Shown piece by piece: positions 44,676 through 56,725 of a stretch of DNA of 64,000 nt. The notes under the pieces are model-generated. The model did not search any database. It saw only the letters and a list, made by a program, of their open reading frames with translations, and had not been told where the DNA came from. The DNA is from Branchiostoma floridae (Eukaryota > Chordata > Leptocardii > Amphioxiformes > Branchiostomatidae): positions 3,761,835-3,825,834 of the forward strand of contig NC_049982.1 in assembly GCF_000003815.2 (NCBI RefSeq). Direction: 5' to 3'. The stretch's first letter is position 1; the number at the start of each line of letters is the position of its first letter. Made by a program: the position numbers and the translations under genes.

Positions 44676-46336
44676 AAAGGGATGGGCAAGTCCTGAATAT
44701 GTGACTAGGTTTAAATCCCCAACCATTATTGGAGAAAATAGTCCTTAAAAAGAAAAAGAAAATTTACTACATACGTCGATAAAGGTTACTAGACATCCAG
44801 GTAATACGATACGCCAAAAAGCAACTGGATATAGTTTTAGAAACGGTCAGACGTTTCAGACACCATCCGTTATCTTTCGTCAGTGACACTGAAGAAATCT
44901 TGTTGGGGAGAGTTTTTATATCCTGGATGTAGCTATGATTCGATATGCAAAAGAGATCTAGTTGGAGAATAGTTTTATCCTAACCATGAATCAATTTACA
45001 AAATATGATACTGCACATTTAAATCTGTGGCAGATGAGAAGTGGTCTTTATTCACAATGCAAATCAAGATAAACTTAATATGTATAAAAACCCTTCTAGT
45101 AGAGCAACTTCTGTTCCAACAACGAAAACAACTAATAGCATGTTAAAACCTTGATACACAAATGATGCAATCTCCACTATCATATTGTTAATGACAACTA
45201 GTTAACTATATAGCAAACAATACAAAACTCTACAACTCCATGTGCTATACATCCACTAGTTGTAGTATGAATGTTTCACTATCATGGTAATATTATAAGC
45301 TAGCTATGTACAAAAAAATGTGCATTTTTATGGTGCACAGACTTTATACAATCTGCTGATTACATTTTTTCTCTACCCTTTCAGTAAAACCATTGCACAC
45401 CTTTTATATTTGTCCCCCATTCTCATAACATTCTACTATAGTACTAAGTTCACATTTCAGGGAATTATTTGTTCCATCATCATTCATATTCACTTATTTG
45501 TCATCTCAATTGCACTGTTTCTGATCTGACTTGGTGTAAACGTTCATCAAGTACATTTACACTACCTATGGATAGATTGATCTACACGATAGATTTAATG
45601 AATGTATTTTCACCATTTCATAACAATTTTGCAATTGCACGAAAGCTTTTGGAATGATATATACTTTATACATGTTGGTTGCAGAATTACAGTTTTACAT
45701 CAATTAGTTATCACCTAAAACTTTGCTAAACAGCAAGCCCCACATCTAACATGTACATGATCTATTAACCAATCAAAAATGCTAGCTGGCAATTTGTGCC
45801 ATCTGATTGGCTAACCTGCTCGGCCAATAAAAACATCTCATTTGACTATTCAAAAATGTCTAAGGCATAGGAGAGGCACTATGTACATAAGGACGTCTGT
45901 CCCGTTGGTACATTAATTATTGCTATCTATAGAGCTTGGATGCCTGCAACACCTTCAAATACTGTAGTCTCTAGGAAAAGGCAAAATGCATCAGACTAGT
46001 ATAACTGTAAGTTCACACTATTGTAAGTAGCATAGTTAAGCTGCCTATAGAGAGTATGATACAGTAACTGTATAGTTGGGGGGGGGGGGGTAGTATTTAC
46101 AATGTCACACCCAGGGTGTTTTACCTTCAAATTGTATTTAATTGTAAACTTATATAATGATTTTCTTGTACCACTCTGTTGTTGGTCTCATTTACTAGTA
46201 TGATCATGGTGTGTGTAAGTTTCACCCAAGCATCTCACCAACACAATCCATACATTGTTCAAACTAACTGTTTTATCATGGTGCTGTTGGCCTACAAAAC
46301 CCCTACTATATTTGTAGTCTACATGACGAGGTGAGT

Positions 46337-46423
46337 CTACTTCACAGGAGACTTGGCTTCTAGTTCCCTCTTCTCCTGGCTCTTTGCTGCTGCTACATAG
46401 GAGAACACGCAGAGGACTGCATA
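46337..46423 (-). pseudogene. Truncated copy of the neighbour gene's last coding exon, junction 1
   Basis: Matches the functional exon at 62241-62342 from its TAG stop up to CTATGCAGTCCTC. Its 5' part and acceptor are missing. It then runs straight into sequence homologous to the left edge of the array (TATGCCTTTTATAGACGAAA). Confidence 0.75.
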
Positions 46424-46754
46424 GTTATGGAGAAAACATTGTATGCCTTTTATAGACGAAATATCTAAAAGAGTTTACAATATCAAGGTCATCGATAATG
46501 ATGTTTTAACGTAATTATATACCATTCATGTACAATTTTGTATTTTATAAATTAGCAACAATGATATTTAGGACATCGATGATCAATGATGATATGTTCA
46601 TGTATTTCTAGATAGATGATCTATGTACACCAGATTTATGCATTCTATATACGAACTATATGCATTTTTACGTGTTTTAAAGATTAGCAACGTTTACAAT
46701 AATATGTAGGTCATCGTTAATGATGGTATGTTAAAGTAATTCTAGACCATTTAT

Positions 46755-46929
46755 ACGCCAAAAATAGTTACTCAAGCAACTGGATATGGTTTTGAAACGG
46801 TCAGACGTTTCGGATAGAATCCACTATCCTTCGTCAGTGACACTGAAGAGATCTGGAAGAAACAGGTCTTTTATACTCTAACTATGAATGCAGACAATTT
46901 CAGATGCTTGAGTAACTATTTTTGGCGTA
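46755..46929. mobile_element. TACGCCAAAAATAGTTACTC inverted-repeat element
   Basis: ACGCCAAAAATAGTTACTCA at the left and TGAGTAACTATTTTTGGCGT at the right. Interior has AACTGGATATGG and CTTCGTCAGTGACACTGAAG. Same in copy 2 (54903-55077). A diverged remnant is at ~15035, and a partial one at ~44810. Confidence 0.8.
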
Positions 46930-47571
46930 TCTTATTACCTGGATGTCTAACCTACATCGACGTAGACCATTTATATACTATAGTTTTTATGTACTTGAAA
47001 TATCGTTATTCTGACCATGTCAGATTCCATCTGTCGCTGTCTCTGTCCGCAAGGGCAGCCATTTGTAATAGCCTCAGGCTAGTTGGGCAGCAGTACTCTC
47101 TCCCTAAACGAGGCATAAACCTTCTTTATCAAGTCAGAGAAAGTTAATAAACTTCTGATTTCTCTATGCATGACACATATTAACATTTACAAAGCCCTAT
47201 TGTCTCCGTTTCTACGCATATTGTACTTGGTGATGTCTGGCTAGATTCAAAACAGCTCTCAGATGAGGGCGTATCTTATGAACATATAGTGTGCCGTTTT
47301 CTTACAAATTTCAGATGAAAGAAGATTCTGGTAAGGGAAAACAGAACTTAGACTTGAGCCGCAGGTCCAAATTCAAAATAGCGTTGATGTATAAAGAACT
47401 TATAGCATAGTAACCTAATTGTAGACACAAAAGTATTGAAAGGAAAGTTGGAAGAATATTCTTGACGTAAAACAGCTGACCTTTAAACCACCTTTAACCT
47501 AGTTCCTTTACAAAACTTGTAGAACAAGTACAGGACAGGGTCGGTCTAACTCTTGGGAGGGGGGTGGGGTG

Positions 47572-47623
<52 letters not shown>
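47572..47623. repeat. (TG)n microsatellite
   Basis: About 25 dinucleotides. The same locus in the next unit (55712-55752) is shorter. Confidence 0.97.
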
Positions 47624-47630
<7 letters not shown>

Positions 47631-48600
47631 GAAGAAAAAAATCCAAAAACTTGCACCATTTTATACTAGCATATTTTAAAATCTGAAATAATTCATCAAG
47701 TTACATTAACATAATGTGAGTCAACATAATGCACTGTAAGGTTTTGGTAATGTTTCCACTCCGTAATAGGCACGAATGGTTTCGTCCTATCAGGGTACAT
47801 GACGCGTCGCCGGAGGCAATATAATCATCACTGAAATAGGCGTCGTCCATTGTGCAGCCTTGAGTATAATTCTCAGCAAAATATCTGCTTGTATAGAGCT
47901 TCAGGACGCACTTTATTTGTGCCACATGTCCGGTAAGAACGATATGAGCAACAGAGTCACTGACAACAAGTCAGCAACAACAGCTACAGGCACAAACGCC
48001 GTGCTAATATTTTTTCTGTCTACTTCCTCATGGCCAACTGGTTGTACATCAGGACCCAAGGTAAGTCACAAATCTTCGTTTTTGAGTTCCCTATATTTTG
48101 ATAAAGGAAACTTGCAACTGTCATATTCAAATCAATCCCTAGCTATTATTTTACCATTGGTTGAGCAGCCCATAACACATCGTCGCCAATAAAAACTTTA
48201 TGTGTGCATTATGTCTAGCCGATGTCCTAACTTAGAGATAGAATAAACCCAAATGATAAACTAAGACATACATTTGCGCATGCGTTTCACTGACAACATT
48301 TCACTGACAGAGTGGGCAATCAACTTGTGGGTCACTTTGTAGAATTGATGTATGCAACGAATTTGAAATGACTTTTGAAACATGTTATACGCTCAACCGA
48401 CTTGAATTAAGCAAGTAAATGCCGAATTCTGTTTACCTTCCAGCTTGAGAAACAAGATTGCCCATGGCACGAAAAAGAGGAACAAAACGAATGAATCCAG
48501 AAGGACTCCACAGTAAGTGCAGGCGGCAGAACATTTGAAGGTTAGCAACTAGGTTTATGGTAATCAAGTTGTATCAAGACTTAGTCAGAGAGAACTTGAG

Positions 48601-51324
48601 ATGGCGCTCCGTACAACGTTGCGTGCTGTATCTCTGCTGGTGCAGATTCTATTCGTGTGTGGCTTTCAGAGTTATATGAACATTTCTGCAGCTGTCTGGG
48701 TTGAAATCCCCGAGGACATATCTCCAGGCAGCACAGTGGTCGGTCCGCGAAACCTCGTTAACGCCAGTGTTAATTTTACGGAAAACGGAGATGAACAATT
48801 TTGGTCTGTAAACATCACCGGAGGCGACGATTTTGGTCGTTTTAAGGTTCATACCAAGAACCTGACGTTGTCCGTTGCGGCTCCGCTGGACTACGCGTTA
48901 CACCCGCGATACAACCTGACTTTGGAGCTGAAACGTGCGAGAGACAAAAACACTTCTAGTACTTGGTACGTGAATCTCGTAATCGAGGTCACTGACGTGT
49001 CAGAATACCCACCATTGTACGACAAACGGTGCGAAACGCCAGTTCTATCCGAGCGACGAAAGGGCGAAAAGTACACTGTGATCAACAGCGACGGGCCTCT
49101 GTATGGCTTTCTCAATGGTGAGCGTGTTGTAACGTTCCCGGACTTGCTGCTATTGAATGACAATCGTGAGAACTATACTGTTGTGGATAAGTACGTGCAT
49201 ATGAACGATGACTGCTCCTTTCGAATCTCGCTTGGTACGACCAGACTAGTTGGGAGTCAAATCTTTCTCCAACCGTGGCTTGAAGAGCCTCTAAACGGAA
49301 GAGTTGAAGCTCAATGTAATGACAGAAATGGGAAAACTATAGGTAAAACCTACTTATTGGACATTTTTATCGACGATAAGCTTCCTATTTGGGTACAGGG
49401 CAGCAAGTTCAACATGCATGGACGCGTGCGATATGTTTGGGCTTTCGAGCTGAATGACGTGTGGTCTTCTATCTCCTATTGGTTCCGATGTAGCATTTAC
49501 GCTACTTTTGTCGACGTCCTAAGTCTTGCCGAGGTCTTTGCCGAGTACAACGTTACAGGGTGTCCCGTGGGCAGGTACGGACTAGAATGTGACAAAACTG
49601 TGTTGCAAGAACGGGGCCGTGCTCATGCTTTCAATGGCGCCTGTGAGTGCCGTCCTGGCTGGAGAGAAAGGGCCTGTGATATTCCCTGGCCTGAAGTTGT
49701 CGTTATAGCGACGCCTGGCGATTCAGTTGTCAAGTACATAGGTACCAATCTGACTCTAACTTGCCTGGCTCTACACATCCAAGTAGCAAATATGACGTGG
49801 TTTTATCAAGCAGAAAATGAACGTACCAACACAAAAATCACTGAGGAAGGAGCGGTACCGAACAGTTCCATCAACTTTCAACCGATTGTAGAGTCAGCGA
49901 ATGGAAAATACACTTGTGTGGTAAAGCATGAGGATGGTAAACGTTTCAATGACATTTACGAGTTGAACGCCACAGAATGCCAACCCAACTATTACGGGAA
50001 GGTTTGTAGCCAAGTGTGTAACTGTCAGTACGGAGGGACGTGTGACAGGTGGGAGGGTTGTCTGTGTCCTCCGGGCCGTCGTGGAGACAGGTGTGAGCAC
50101 ACATGCGCACCTGGCACCTTCGGGTGGAACTGCAGCATGGGCTGCTACTGTGAGAACAGCGCCCCGTGTGACGCAGTGAATGGCAGCTGCATTTGTGCCG
50201 AAGGGCAGTCGGGCGAGTTTTGTCAGATCGTGTCCAGCGTTGGAAATAATCAAGTCGTCGTTATGGTGTTGGCATCTGTTCTTCCGACCATTGCTGTAAT
50301 CGGTTGTATCGTGACTGGAGTCCTGGTAAAACAGCGTAGGCGGCGCCCAACTCCAAGAAACACAAAACAGACAGATATCAACCTAGACGTCATGGAAACT
50401 CTGTCATCTTGGGAAGTGGACAAAGAGGACATCATTAATTTCGAACACATGATCGGCGAGGGAGAGTTCGGCCATGTTGTGAGGGGAAGACTGCGTGTGC
50501 CCCAAGGCTACCAGGTTTTGGTCGCCGCCAAAAGTATCCGGCCCGACCGCGTGACAGCGTCGGCTGCCCGCGACTTTCGACGCGAGATGCACATCCTCGC
50601 CAGGATCCACGAGGACAAAGAGGGGCACCCGAATGTGGTGAAGTTTTATGGAGTCGTGACCAAGTCGGAGCCTCAGTACATTCTTGTTGAGTACGCTATG
50701 AATGAGGACCTGCGGCGGTACCTGTGGACTATAAGAGAGGAGCGTAAGACCACAGGACATACGAAACTGTTAGAACGGCTCAATTTTGCTCATGACGTGG
50801 CCAGCGGGTTATCAGAGCTGGCGCGTCTGAAGATCGTGCACCGGGACATCGCAGCTCGCAATGTCGTCATCAGCGACAGGAAGGTGGCTAAGATCGCGGA
50901 CTTCGGGCTGTCGCGTGACGTCTACGTGTCGTCGGCGTACAAACGCACCAACCAGGGCGGGGAGGAGGAGCTGTTGCCGCTGAAGTGGATGGCGGTGGAG
51001 TCGTTACGGGACGGGGTGTACACGTGCGAGAGTGACGTTTGGTCCTACGGCGTGCTGCTGTGGGAGATCGCCAGTTTTGGGGAGGAGCCGCGCTATGCTG
51101 GTGGCCCGATGCACCCGGACGTGTGCACGCTGTTGGAGCTGCTGAGGAAAGGAGTCCGTCTGCAGCAGCCGGAGAACTGCTCACAGCCGCTGTACCGCAT
51201 CATCAGGTCCTGCTGGATAGTGGACCCGTCGAAGCGACCGACTCCAGAGGAACTGTTGGCCAAGATAGATCAACTGAAGCCGCCGAGGCATGCCGCTCAC
51301 CTGGTCAATCATGATCTTCGCTAA
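48601..51324 (+). CDS. Receptor tyrosine kinase, copy 2 (907 aa), first EGF domain disrupted
   Basis: Same domain order as copy 1 and nearly identical to copy 3. It begins MALRTTLRAVSLLVQILFVC, a signal peptide. The kinase motifs GEGEFG, VAAK, HRDIAARN, DFG and KWMAVES are intact. In the first EGF module, copies 1 and 3 have DKNCVCKNGARCHGFNGACE, whereas this copy has DKTVLQERGRAHAFNGACE. Several single-base losses (AAAAAC to AAAAC, GTTT to GTT, CCC to CC and nearby changes) shift the frame and then restore it, one codon short. Three cysteines are lost, so this EGF module should not fold normally. The losses fall in homopolymers, so sequencing error must be excluded. Confidence 0.9.
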   Translation: MALRTTLRAVSLLVQILFVCGFQSYMNISAAVWVEIPEDISPGSTVVGPRNLVNASVNFTENGDEQFWSVNITGGDDFGRFKVHTKNLTLSVAAPLDYALHPRYNLTLELKRARDKNTSSTWYVNLVIEVTDVSEYPPLYDKRCETPVLSERRKGEKYTVINSDGPLYGFLNGERVVTFPDLLLLNDNRENYTVVDKYVHMNDDCSFRISLGTTRLVGSQIFLQPWLEEPLNGRVEAQCNDRNGKTIGKTYLLDIFIDDKLPIWVQGSKFNMHGRVRYVWAFELNDVWSSISYWFRCSIYATFVDVLSLAEVFAEYNVTGCPVGRYGLECDKTVLQERGRAHAFNGACECRPGWRERACDIPWPEVVVIATPGDSVVKYIGTNLTLTCLALHIQVANMTWFYQAENERTNTKITEEGAVPNSSINFQPIVESANGKYTCVVKHEDGKRFNDIYELNATECQPNYYGKVCSQVCNCQYGGTCDRWEGCLCPPGRRGDRCEHTCAPGTFGWNCSMGCYCENSAPCDAVNGSCICAEGQSGEFCQIVSSVGNNQVVVMVLASVLPTIAVIGCIVTGVLVKQRRRRPTPRNTKQTDINLDVMETLSSWEVDKEDIINFEHMIGEGEFGHVVRGRLRVPQGYQVLVAAKSIRPDRVTASAARDFRREMHILARIHEDKEGHPNVVKFYGVVTKSEPQYILVEYAMNEDLRRYLWTIREERKTTGHTKLLERLNFAHDVASGLSELARLKIVHRDIAARNVVISDRKVAKIADFGLSRDVYVSSAYKRTNQGGEEELLPLKWMAVESLRDGVYTCESDVWSYGVLLWEIASFGEEPRYAGGPMHPDVCTLLELLRKGVRLQQPENCSQPLYRIIRSCWIVDPSKRPTPEELLAKIDQLKPPRHAAHLVNHDLR

Positions 51325-51436
51325 CAACGCGTCTGTCCAGAGATGTGTCGTTATTTGTGTTACAGTTTGCTTGAAAGTCGACGTTTACTAGTTTAGGGGA
51401 AACGGAATATGTACAAATTATGCCAATGACTAATTA

Positions 51437-52361
51437 CGAGGGTGAGTCAGAAAGTAATGCAAGTGGTTTCATAAAAGACTCGTTTTTTAATCAATTGAGT
51501 TGAAATTTGGCACAAAAGTAGAAGTATATGTCCTCTTGAGATTGAATGTTTTAAATTTGGTCTTTATCATTTTATGAGCAACTGAGTTGATTTCAAGATG
51601 AACACACCCTTGGTAGCTTGTCAGACTATCAATTACTCTAAATCTGACCCACTGAAAATCACTGTAGGAGGTTGAAATTATACATGTATGATATCAAGTG
51701 TTTCTATAGGTTGCGTGCCAATTTTCATTTCTAAACTCGTAATGGTTCTTTATTTACAGCTGCTAGGATGCAGTACGTTGTGTTATAGAGCTGTTGGATT
51801 TATACACAAATTCGTGAGTTGTTGGTTAAAAGCCTACTTTTTCATTAACTAAAAGAAACGAAACTTTACACAGTTATTAACTGTTTAAAGGCCAAAAAGT
51901 GTGCTAAGTTTCATTGCTCTTTGTTAATGGAAAAGAAGGCTACAGAAAGTTTGAATCATAACACCGCAGATCTCATGACCCTGAAGACCGCGTATACCTC
52001 ACTCTACACCAGCAACGAAAAAAGGAAAACTGATCGGATTTCAGAGTTGAAATTAAGCATGTGGCTTATAGAGAAATACAGCTTATTACATGTACAGGCT
52101 TAGTCTCATACAATGCCAAAAATTGGTTTAGGGAAATTCTTAATTGTACGTTAATTGGACCTCACTTTTCTTCTGACGGGATACCAAGGGCGTGGTCACC
52201 TTGAAAGTAGCCCAATCACTCATAAAATAATGAGCAACAAAGTTAGATATTTCAATCTCAAGAGGAGATATGTCTTAACCTTTGTGCCAAATTTCAACTC
52301 ATTCGATCAAAGAACGACTCTGTTATGAAACCACTTGCATTACTTTCTGACTCACCCTCGG
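51437..52361. mobile_element. Tc1/mariner-like non-autonomous element (~925 bp)
   Basis: Terminal repeats CGAGGGTGAGTCAGAAAGTA / ATGCAAGTGGTTTCATAA and the exact inverse at the right. A longer ~120 bp subterminal similarity includes AAATTTGGCACAAA and its inverse. TA lies on both sides (TA before 51437; GTA after 52360). Spacers 1 and 3 have the uninterrupted site (AATTATCTTGCG). No transposase frame remains. Confidence 0.85.
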
Positions 52362-52604
52362 TATCTTGCGTTCTGGGTATTTTGAATAATACTTTTCGTT
52401 CCAGAAAGCTGCCCGGCTGGGTCCCGGTTTGAAAATGGTCACCTGTGTTTAGGACGAGGTTGCCTTTACGTCTTTAAAATCGCCTGCAAAATTGAGACCC
52501 ATCTTCTGCTTCCATGTCATCAGAGGAGCGAACTGGGGCTAGAATAGGATAGATCCATTTCTACTCCCGACCGAGGGCCTAGACCCCTGTTGGGGAATGG
52601 TCAG

Positions 52605-52829
52605 AAGCCTGGGTACCAGACCGCCGTGCCTATAGTTGCTAATCTATTCTCTCTTCGGCCTTGGGAATAACTTGCCTCGCAGGCAAACACAGCACGCAGG
52701 CCCTGAATATCTCTCTCGGGATGAATATCAGAGACCGGGTGCCAATTTGCTCTGGGTGCCCATAGAGATCGGGCTTGTGGCCTTCCCGGCGAGAGGGCTA
52801 TTTTAGAGCTAGGGCCTGGTATCCAGGCT
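52605..52829. mobile_element. AGCCTGGGTACCAG MITE, copy in spacer 2
   Basis: Duplicate of 44452-44675, carried by the tandem duplication. Confidence 0.8.
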
Positions 52830-54484
52830 AAAGGGATGGGCAAGTCCTGAATATGTGACTAGGTTTAAATCCCCAACCATTATTGGAGAAAATAGTCCTT
52901 AAAAAGAAAAAGAAAATTTACTACATACGTCGATAAAGGTTACTAGACATCCAGGTAATACGATACGCCAAAAAGCAACTGGATATAGTTTTAGAAACGG
53001 TCAGACGTTTCAGACACCATCCGTTATCTTTCGTCAGTGACACTGAAGAAATCTTGTTGGGGAGAGTTTTTATATCCTGGATGTAGCTATGATTCGATAT
53101 GCAAAAGAGATCTAGTTGGAGAATAGTTTTATCCTAACCATGAATCAATTTACAAAATATGATACTGCACATTTAAATCTGTGGCAGATGAGAAGTGTCT
53201 TTATTCACAATGCAAATCAGGATAAACTTAATGTATATAAAAACCCTTCTAGTAGAGCACTTTCTGTTCCAACACGAAAAACACTAAATAGCATGTAAAA
53301 CCTTGATACACAAATGATGCAATCTCCACTATCATATTGTCAATGACAACTATTTAACTATATAGCAAACAATACAAAACTCTACAACCCTATGCATGTA
53401 CTATACAGTCCACTAGTTGTAGTATGAATGTTTTACTATCATAGTAATATTATAAGCTAGCTATGTACACAAAATGTGCATTTTTATGGTGCACAGACTT
53501 TATACAATCTGCTGATTACATTTTTTCTCTACCCTTTCAGTAAAACCATTGCACACCTTTTATATTTGTCCCCCATTCTCATAACATTCTACTATAGTAC
53601 TAAGTTCACATTTCAGGGGATTATTTGTTCCATCATCATTCATATTCACTTATTTGTCATCTCAATTGCACTGTTTCTGATCTGACTTGGTGTAAACGTT
53701 CATCAAGTACATTTACACTACCTATGGATAGATTGATCTACACGATAGATTTAATGAATGTATTTTCACCATTTCATAACAATTTTGCAATTGCACGAAA
53801 GCTTTTGGAATGATATATACTTTATACATGTTGGTTGCAGAATTACAGTTTTACATCAATTAGTTATCACCTAAAACTTTGCTAAACAGCAAGCCCCACA
53901 TCTAACATGTACATGATCTATTAACCAATCAAAAATGCTAGCTGGCAATTTGTGCCATCTGATTGGCTAACCTGCTCGGCCAATAAAAACATCTCATTTG
54001 ACTATTCAAAAATGTCTAAGGCATAGGAGAGGCACTATGTACATAAGGACGTCTGTCCCGTTGGTACATTAATTATTGCTATCTATAGAGCTTGGATGCC
54101 TGCAACACCTTCAAATACTGTAGTCTCTAGGAAAAGGCAAAATGCATCAGACTAGTATAACTGTAAGTTCACACTATTGTAAGTAGCATAGTTAAGCTGC
54201 CTATAGAGAGTATGATACAGTAACTGTATAGTTGGGGGGGGGGGTAGTATTTACAATGTCACACCCAGGGTGTTTTACCTTCAAATTGTATTTAATTGTA
54301 AACTTATATAATGATTTTCTTGTACCACTCTGTTGTTGGTCTCATTTATGATCATGGTGTGTGTAAGTTTCACCCAAGCATCTCACCAACACAATCCATA
54401 CATTGTTCAAACTAACTGTTTTATCATGGTGCTGTTGGCCTACAAAACCCCTACTATATTTGTAGTCTACATGACGAGGTGAGT

Positions 54485-54571
54485 CTACTTCACAGGAGAC
54501 TTGGCTTCTAGTTCCCTCTTCTCCTGGCTCTTTGCTGCTGCTACATAGGAGAACACGCAGAGGACTGCATA
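54485..54571 (-). pseudogene. Truncated copy of the neighbour gene's last coding exon, junction 2
   Basis: Same truncation point and same following sequence as at 46337-46424, as expected if this junction was copied by a second duplication. Confidence 0.75.
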
Positions 54572-54589
54572 GTTATGGAGAAAACATTG

Positions 54590-55710
54590 TATGCCTTTTA
54601 TAGACGAAATATCTAAAAGAGTTTACAATATCAAGGTCATCGATAATGATGTTTTAACGTAATTCTATACCATTCATGTACAATTTTGTATTTTATAAAT
54701 TAGCAACAATGATATTTAGGACATCGATGATCAATGATGATATGTTCATGTATTTCTAGATAGATGATCTATGTACACCAGATTTATGCATTCTATATAC
54801 GAACTATATGCATTTTTACGTGTTTTAAAGATTAGCAACGTTTACAATAATATGTAGGTCATCGTTAATGATGGTATGTTAAAGTAATTCTAGACCATTT
54901 ATACGCCAAAAATAGTTACTCAAGCAACTGGATATGGTTTTGAAACGGTCAGACGTTTCGGATAGAATCCACTATCCTTCGTCAGTGACACTGAAGAGAT
55001 CTGGAAGAAACAGGTCTTTTATACTCTAACTATGAATGAAGACAATTTCAGATGCTTGAGTAACTATTTTTGGCGTATCTTATTACCTGGATGTCTAACC
55101 TACATCGACGTAGACCATTTATATACTATAGTTTTTATGTACTTGAAATATCGTTATTCTGACCATGTCAGATTCCATCTGTCGCTGTCTCTGTCCGCAA
55201 GGGCAGCCATTTGTAATAGCCTCAGGCTAGTTGGGCAGCAGTACTCTCTCCCTAAACGAGGCATAAACCTTCTTTATCAAGTCAGAGAAAGTTAATAAAC
55301 TTCTGATTTCTCTATACATGACACAAATAAAATTTACAAAGCCCTATTGTCTCCGTTTCTACGTATATTGTACTTGGTGATGTCTGGCTAGATTCAAAAC
55401 AGCTCTCAGATGACGGCGTATCTTATGAACATATAGTGTACCGTTTTCTTACAAATTTCAGATGAAAGAAGATTCTGGTAAGGGAAAACAGAACTTGGAC
55501 TTGAGCCCAGGTCCAAATTCAAAATAGCGTTGATGTATAAAGAACTTATAGCATAGTAACCTAATTGTAAACACAAAGTAGTCAAAGGAAAGTTGGAAGG
55601 ATATTCTTGACGTAAAACAGCTGACCTTTAAACCACCTTTAACCTAGTTCCTTTACAAAACTTGTAGAACAAGTACAGGACAGGGTCGGTCTAACTCTTG
55701 GGAGGGGGGT

Positions 55711-55758
<48 letters not shown>

Positions 55759-56725
55759 AAAAAAATCCAAAAACTTGCATCATTTTATGCTAGCATATTT
55801 TAAAATCTGAGATAATTCATCAAGTTACATTAACATAATGTGAGTCAACATAATGCACTGTAAGGTTTTGGTAATGTTTCCACCCCGTAATAGGCACGAA
55901 TGGTTTCGTCCTATCAGGGTACATGACGCGTCGCCGGAGGTAATATAATCATCACTGAAATAGGCGTCGTCCATTGCGCAGCATTGAGTATAATTTTCAG
56001 CAAAATATCTACTTGTATATAGAGCGTCAGGACGCACTTTATTTGTGCCACATGTCCGGTAAGAACGACATGAGCAACAGAGTCACTGACAACAAGTCAG
56101 CAACAACAGCTACAGCACAAACGCCGTGCTAATATTTTTTCTGTCTACTTCCTCATGGCCAACTGGTTGTACATCAGGACCCAAGGTAAGTCACAAATCT
56201 TCGTTTTTGAGTTCCCTATATTTTGATAAAGGAAACTTGCAACAGTCATATTCAGATCAATCCCTAGCCATTATTTTACCATTGGTTGAGCAGCCCATAA
56301 CACATCGTCGCCGATAAAAACTTTATGTGTGCATTCTGTCTAGCCGATGTCCTAACTTAGAGATAGAATAAACCCAAATGATAAACTAAGACATACATTT
56401 GCGAATGCGTTTCACTGACAACATTCCACTGACAGAGTGGGCAATCAACTTGTGGGTCACTTTGTAGAATTTACGTATGCAACAAATTCAAAATGACTTT
56501 TGAAATATGTTATACGCTCAACCGACTGGAATTAAGCAAGTAAACGCCGAATTCTGTTTACCTTCTAGCTTGAGAAACAAGATTGCCCCTGGCACGAAAA
56601 AGAGGAACAAAACGAATGAATCCAGAAGGACTCTACAGTAAGTGCAGGCGGCAGAACATTTGAAGGTTAGCAACTAGGTTTATGGTAATTAAGTGGAATC
56701 AAGACTTAGTCAAAGAGAACTTGAG
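54590..56725. other. Upstream module of kinase copy 3
   Basis: Near-identical to 46440-48600. Likely 5' untranslated exons end at 56185 (CCCAAG then gtaagt) and lie at 56569-56637. It contains a (TG)n tract at 55712-55752. Confidence 0.6.
54903..55077. mobile_element. TACGCCAAAAATAGTTACTC inverted-repeat element, second copy
   Basis: Duplicate of 46755-46929 within the second upstream module. Confidence 0.8.

Larger units (their letters stand above)
44097..46424. other. Spacer 1 of the kinase array
   Basis: Holds the 3' flank of copy 1, a CCCGGCTGGG half-element (44235-44290), a 225 bp MITE (44452-44675) and long AT-rich DNA. It ends in a truncated copy of the neighbouring minus-strand gene's last exon (46337-46423). 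It is nearly identical to spacer 2 apart from the insertion there. Confidence 0.7.
46440..48600. other. Upstream module of kinase copy 2
   Basis: Homologous to the module before copies 1 and 3. It contains likely 5' untranslated exons ending at 48060 (CCCAAG then gtaagt) and at 48444-48512. Confidence 0.6.
51325..54572. other. Spacer 2 of the kinase array
   Basis: Same content and order as spacer 1, including the MITE (52605-52829), the element half (52385-52446) and the truncated terminal exon (54485-54571). It also has a ~925 bp mariner-like insertion at 51437-52361. Confidence 0.75.

Noticed and set aside
44447-44689. 80-codon minus-strand ORF, repeated at 52601-52843
   Set aside because: It lies entirely within a duplicated MITE.
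45320-45657. Small plus-strand ORFs, repeated at 53476-53813 and partly at 60962
   Set aside because: Conserved only through recent duplication; AT-rich, with no motif, and disrupted in the most diverged spacer.
56693-56725. Upstream GTG start extending kinase copy 3 by 11 residues
   Set aside because: The ATG at 56726 aligns with copy 2 and directly precedes the signal peptide; the extension is not a start codon in the other copies.
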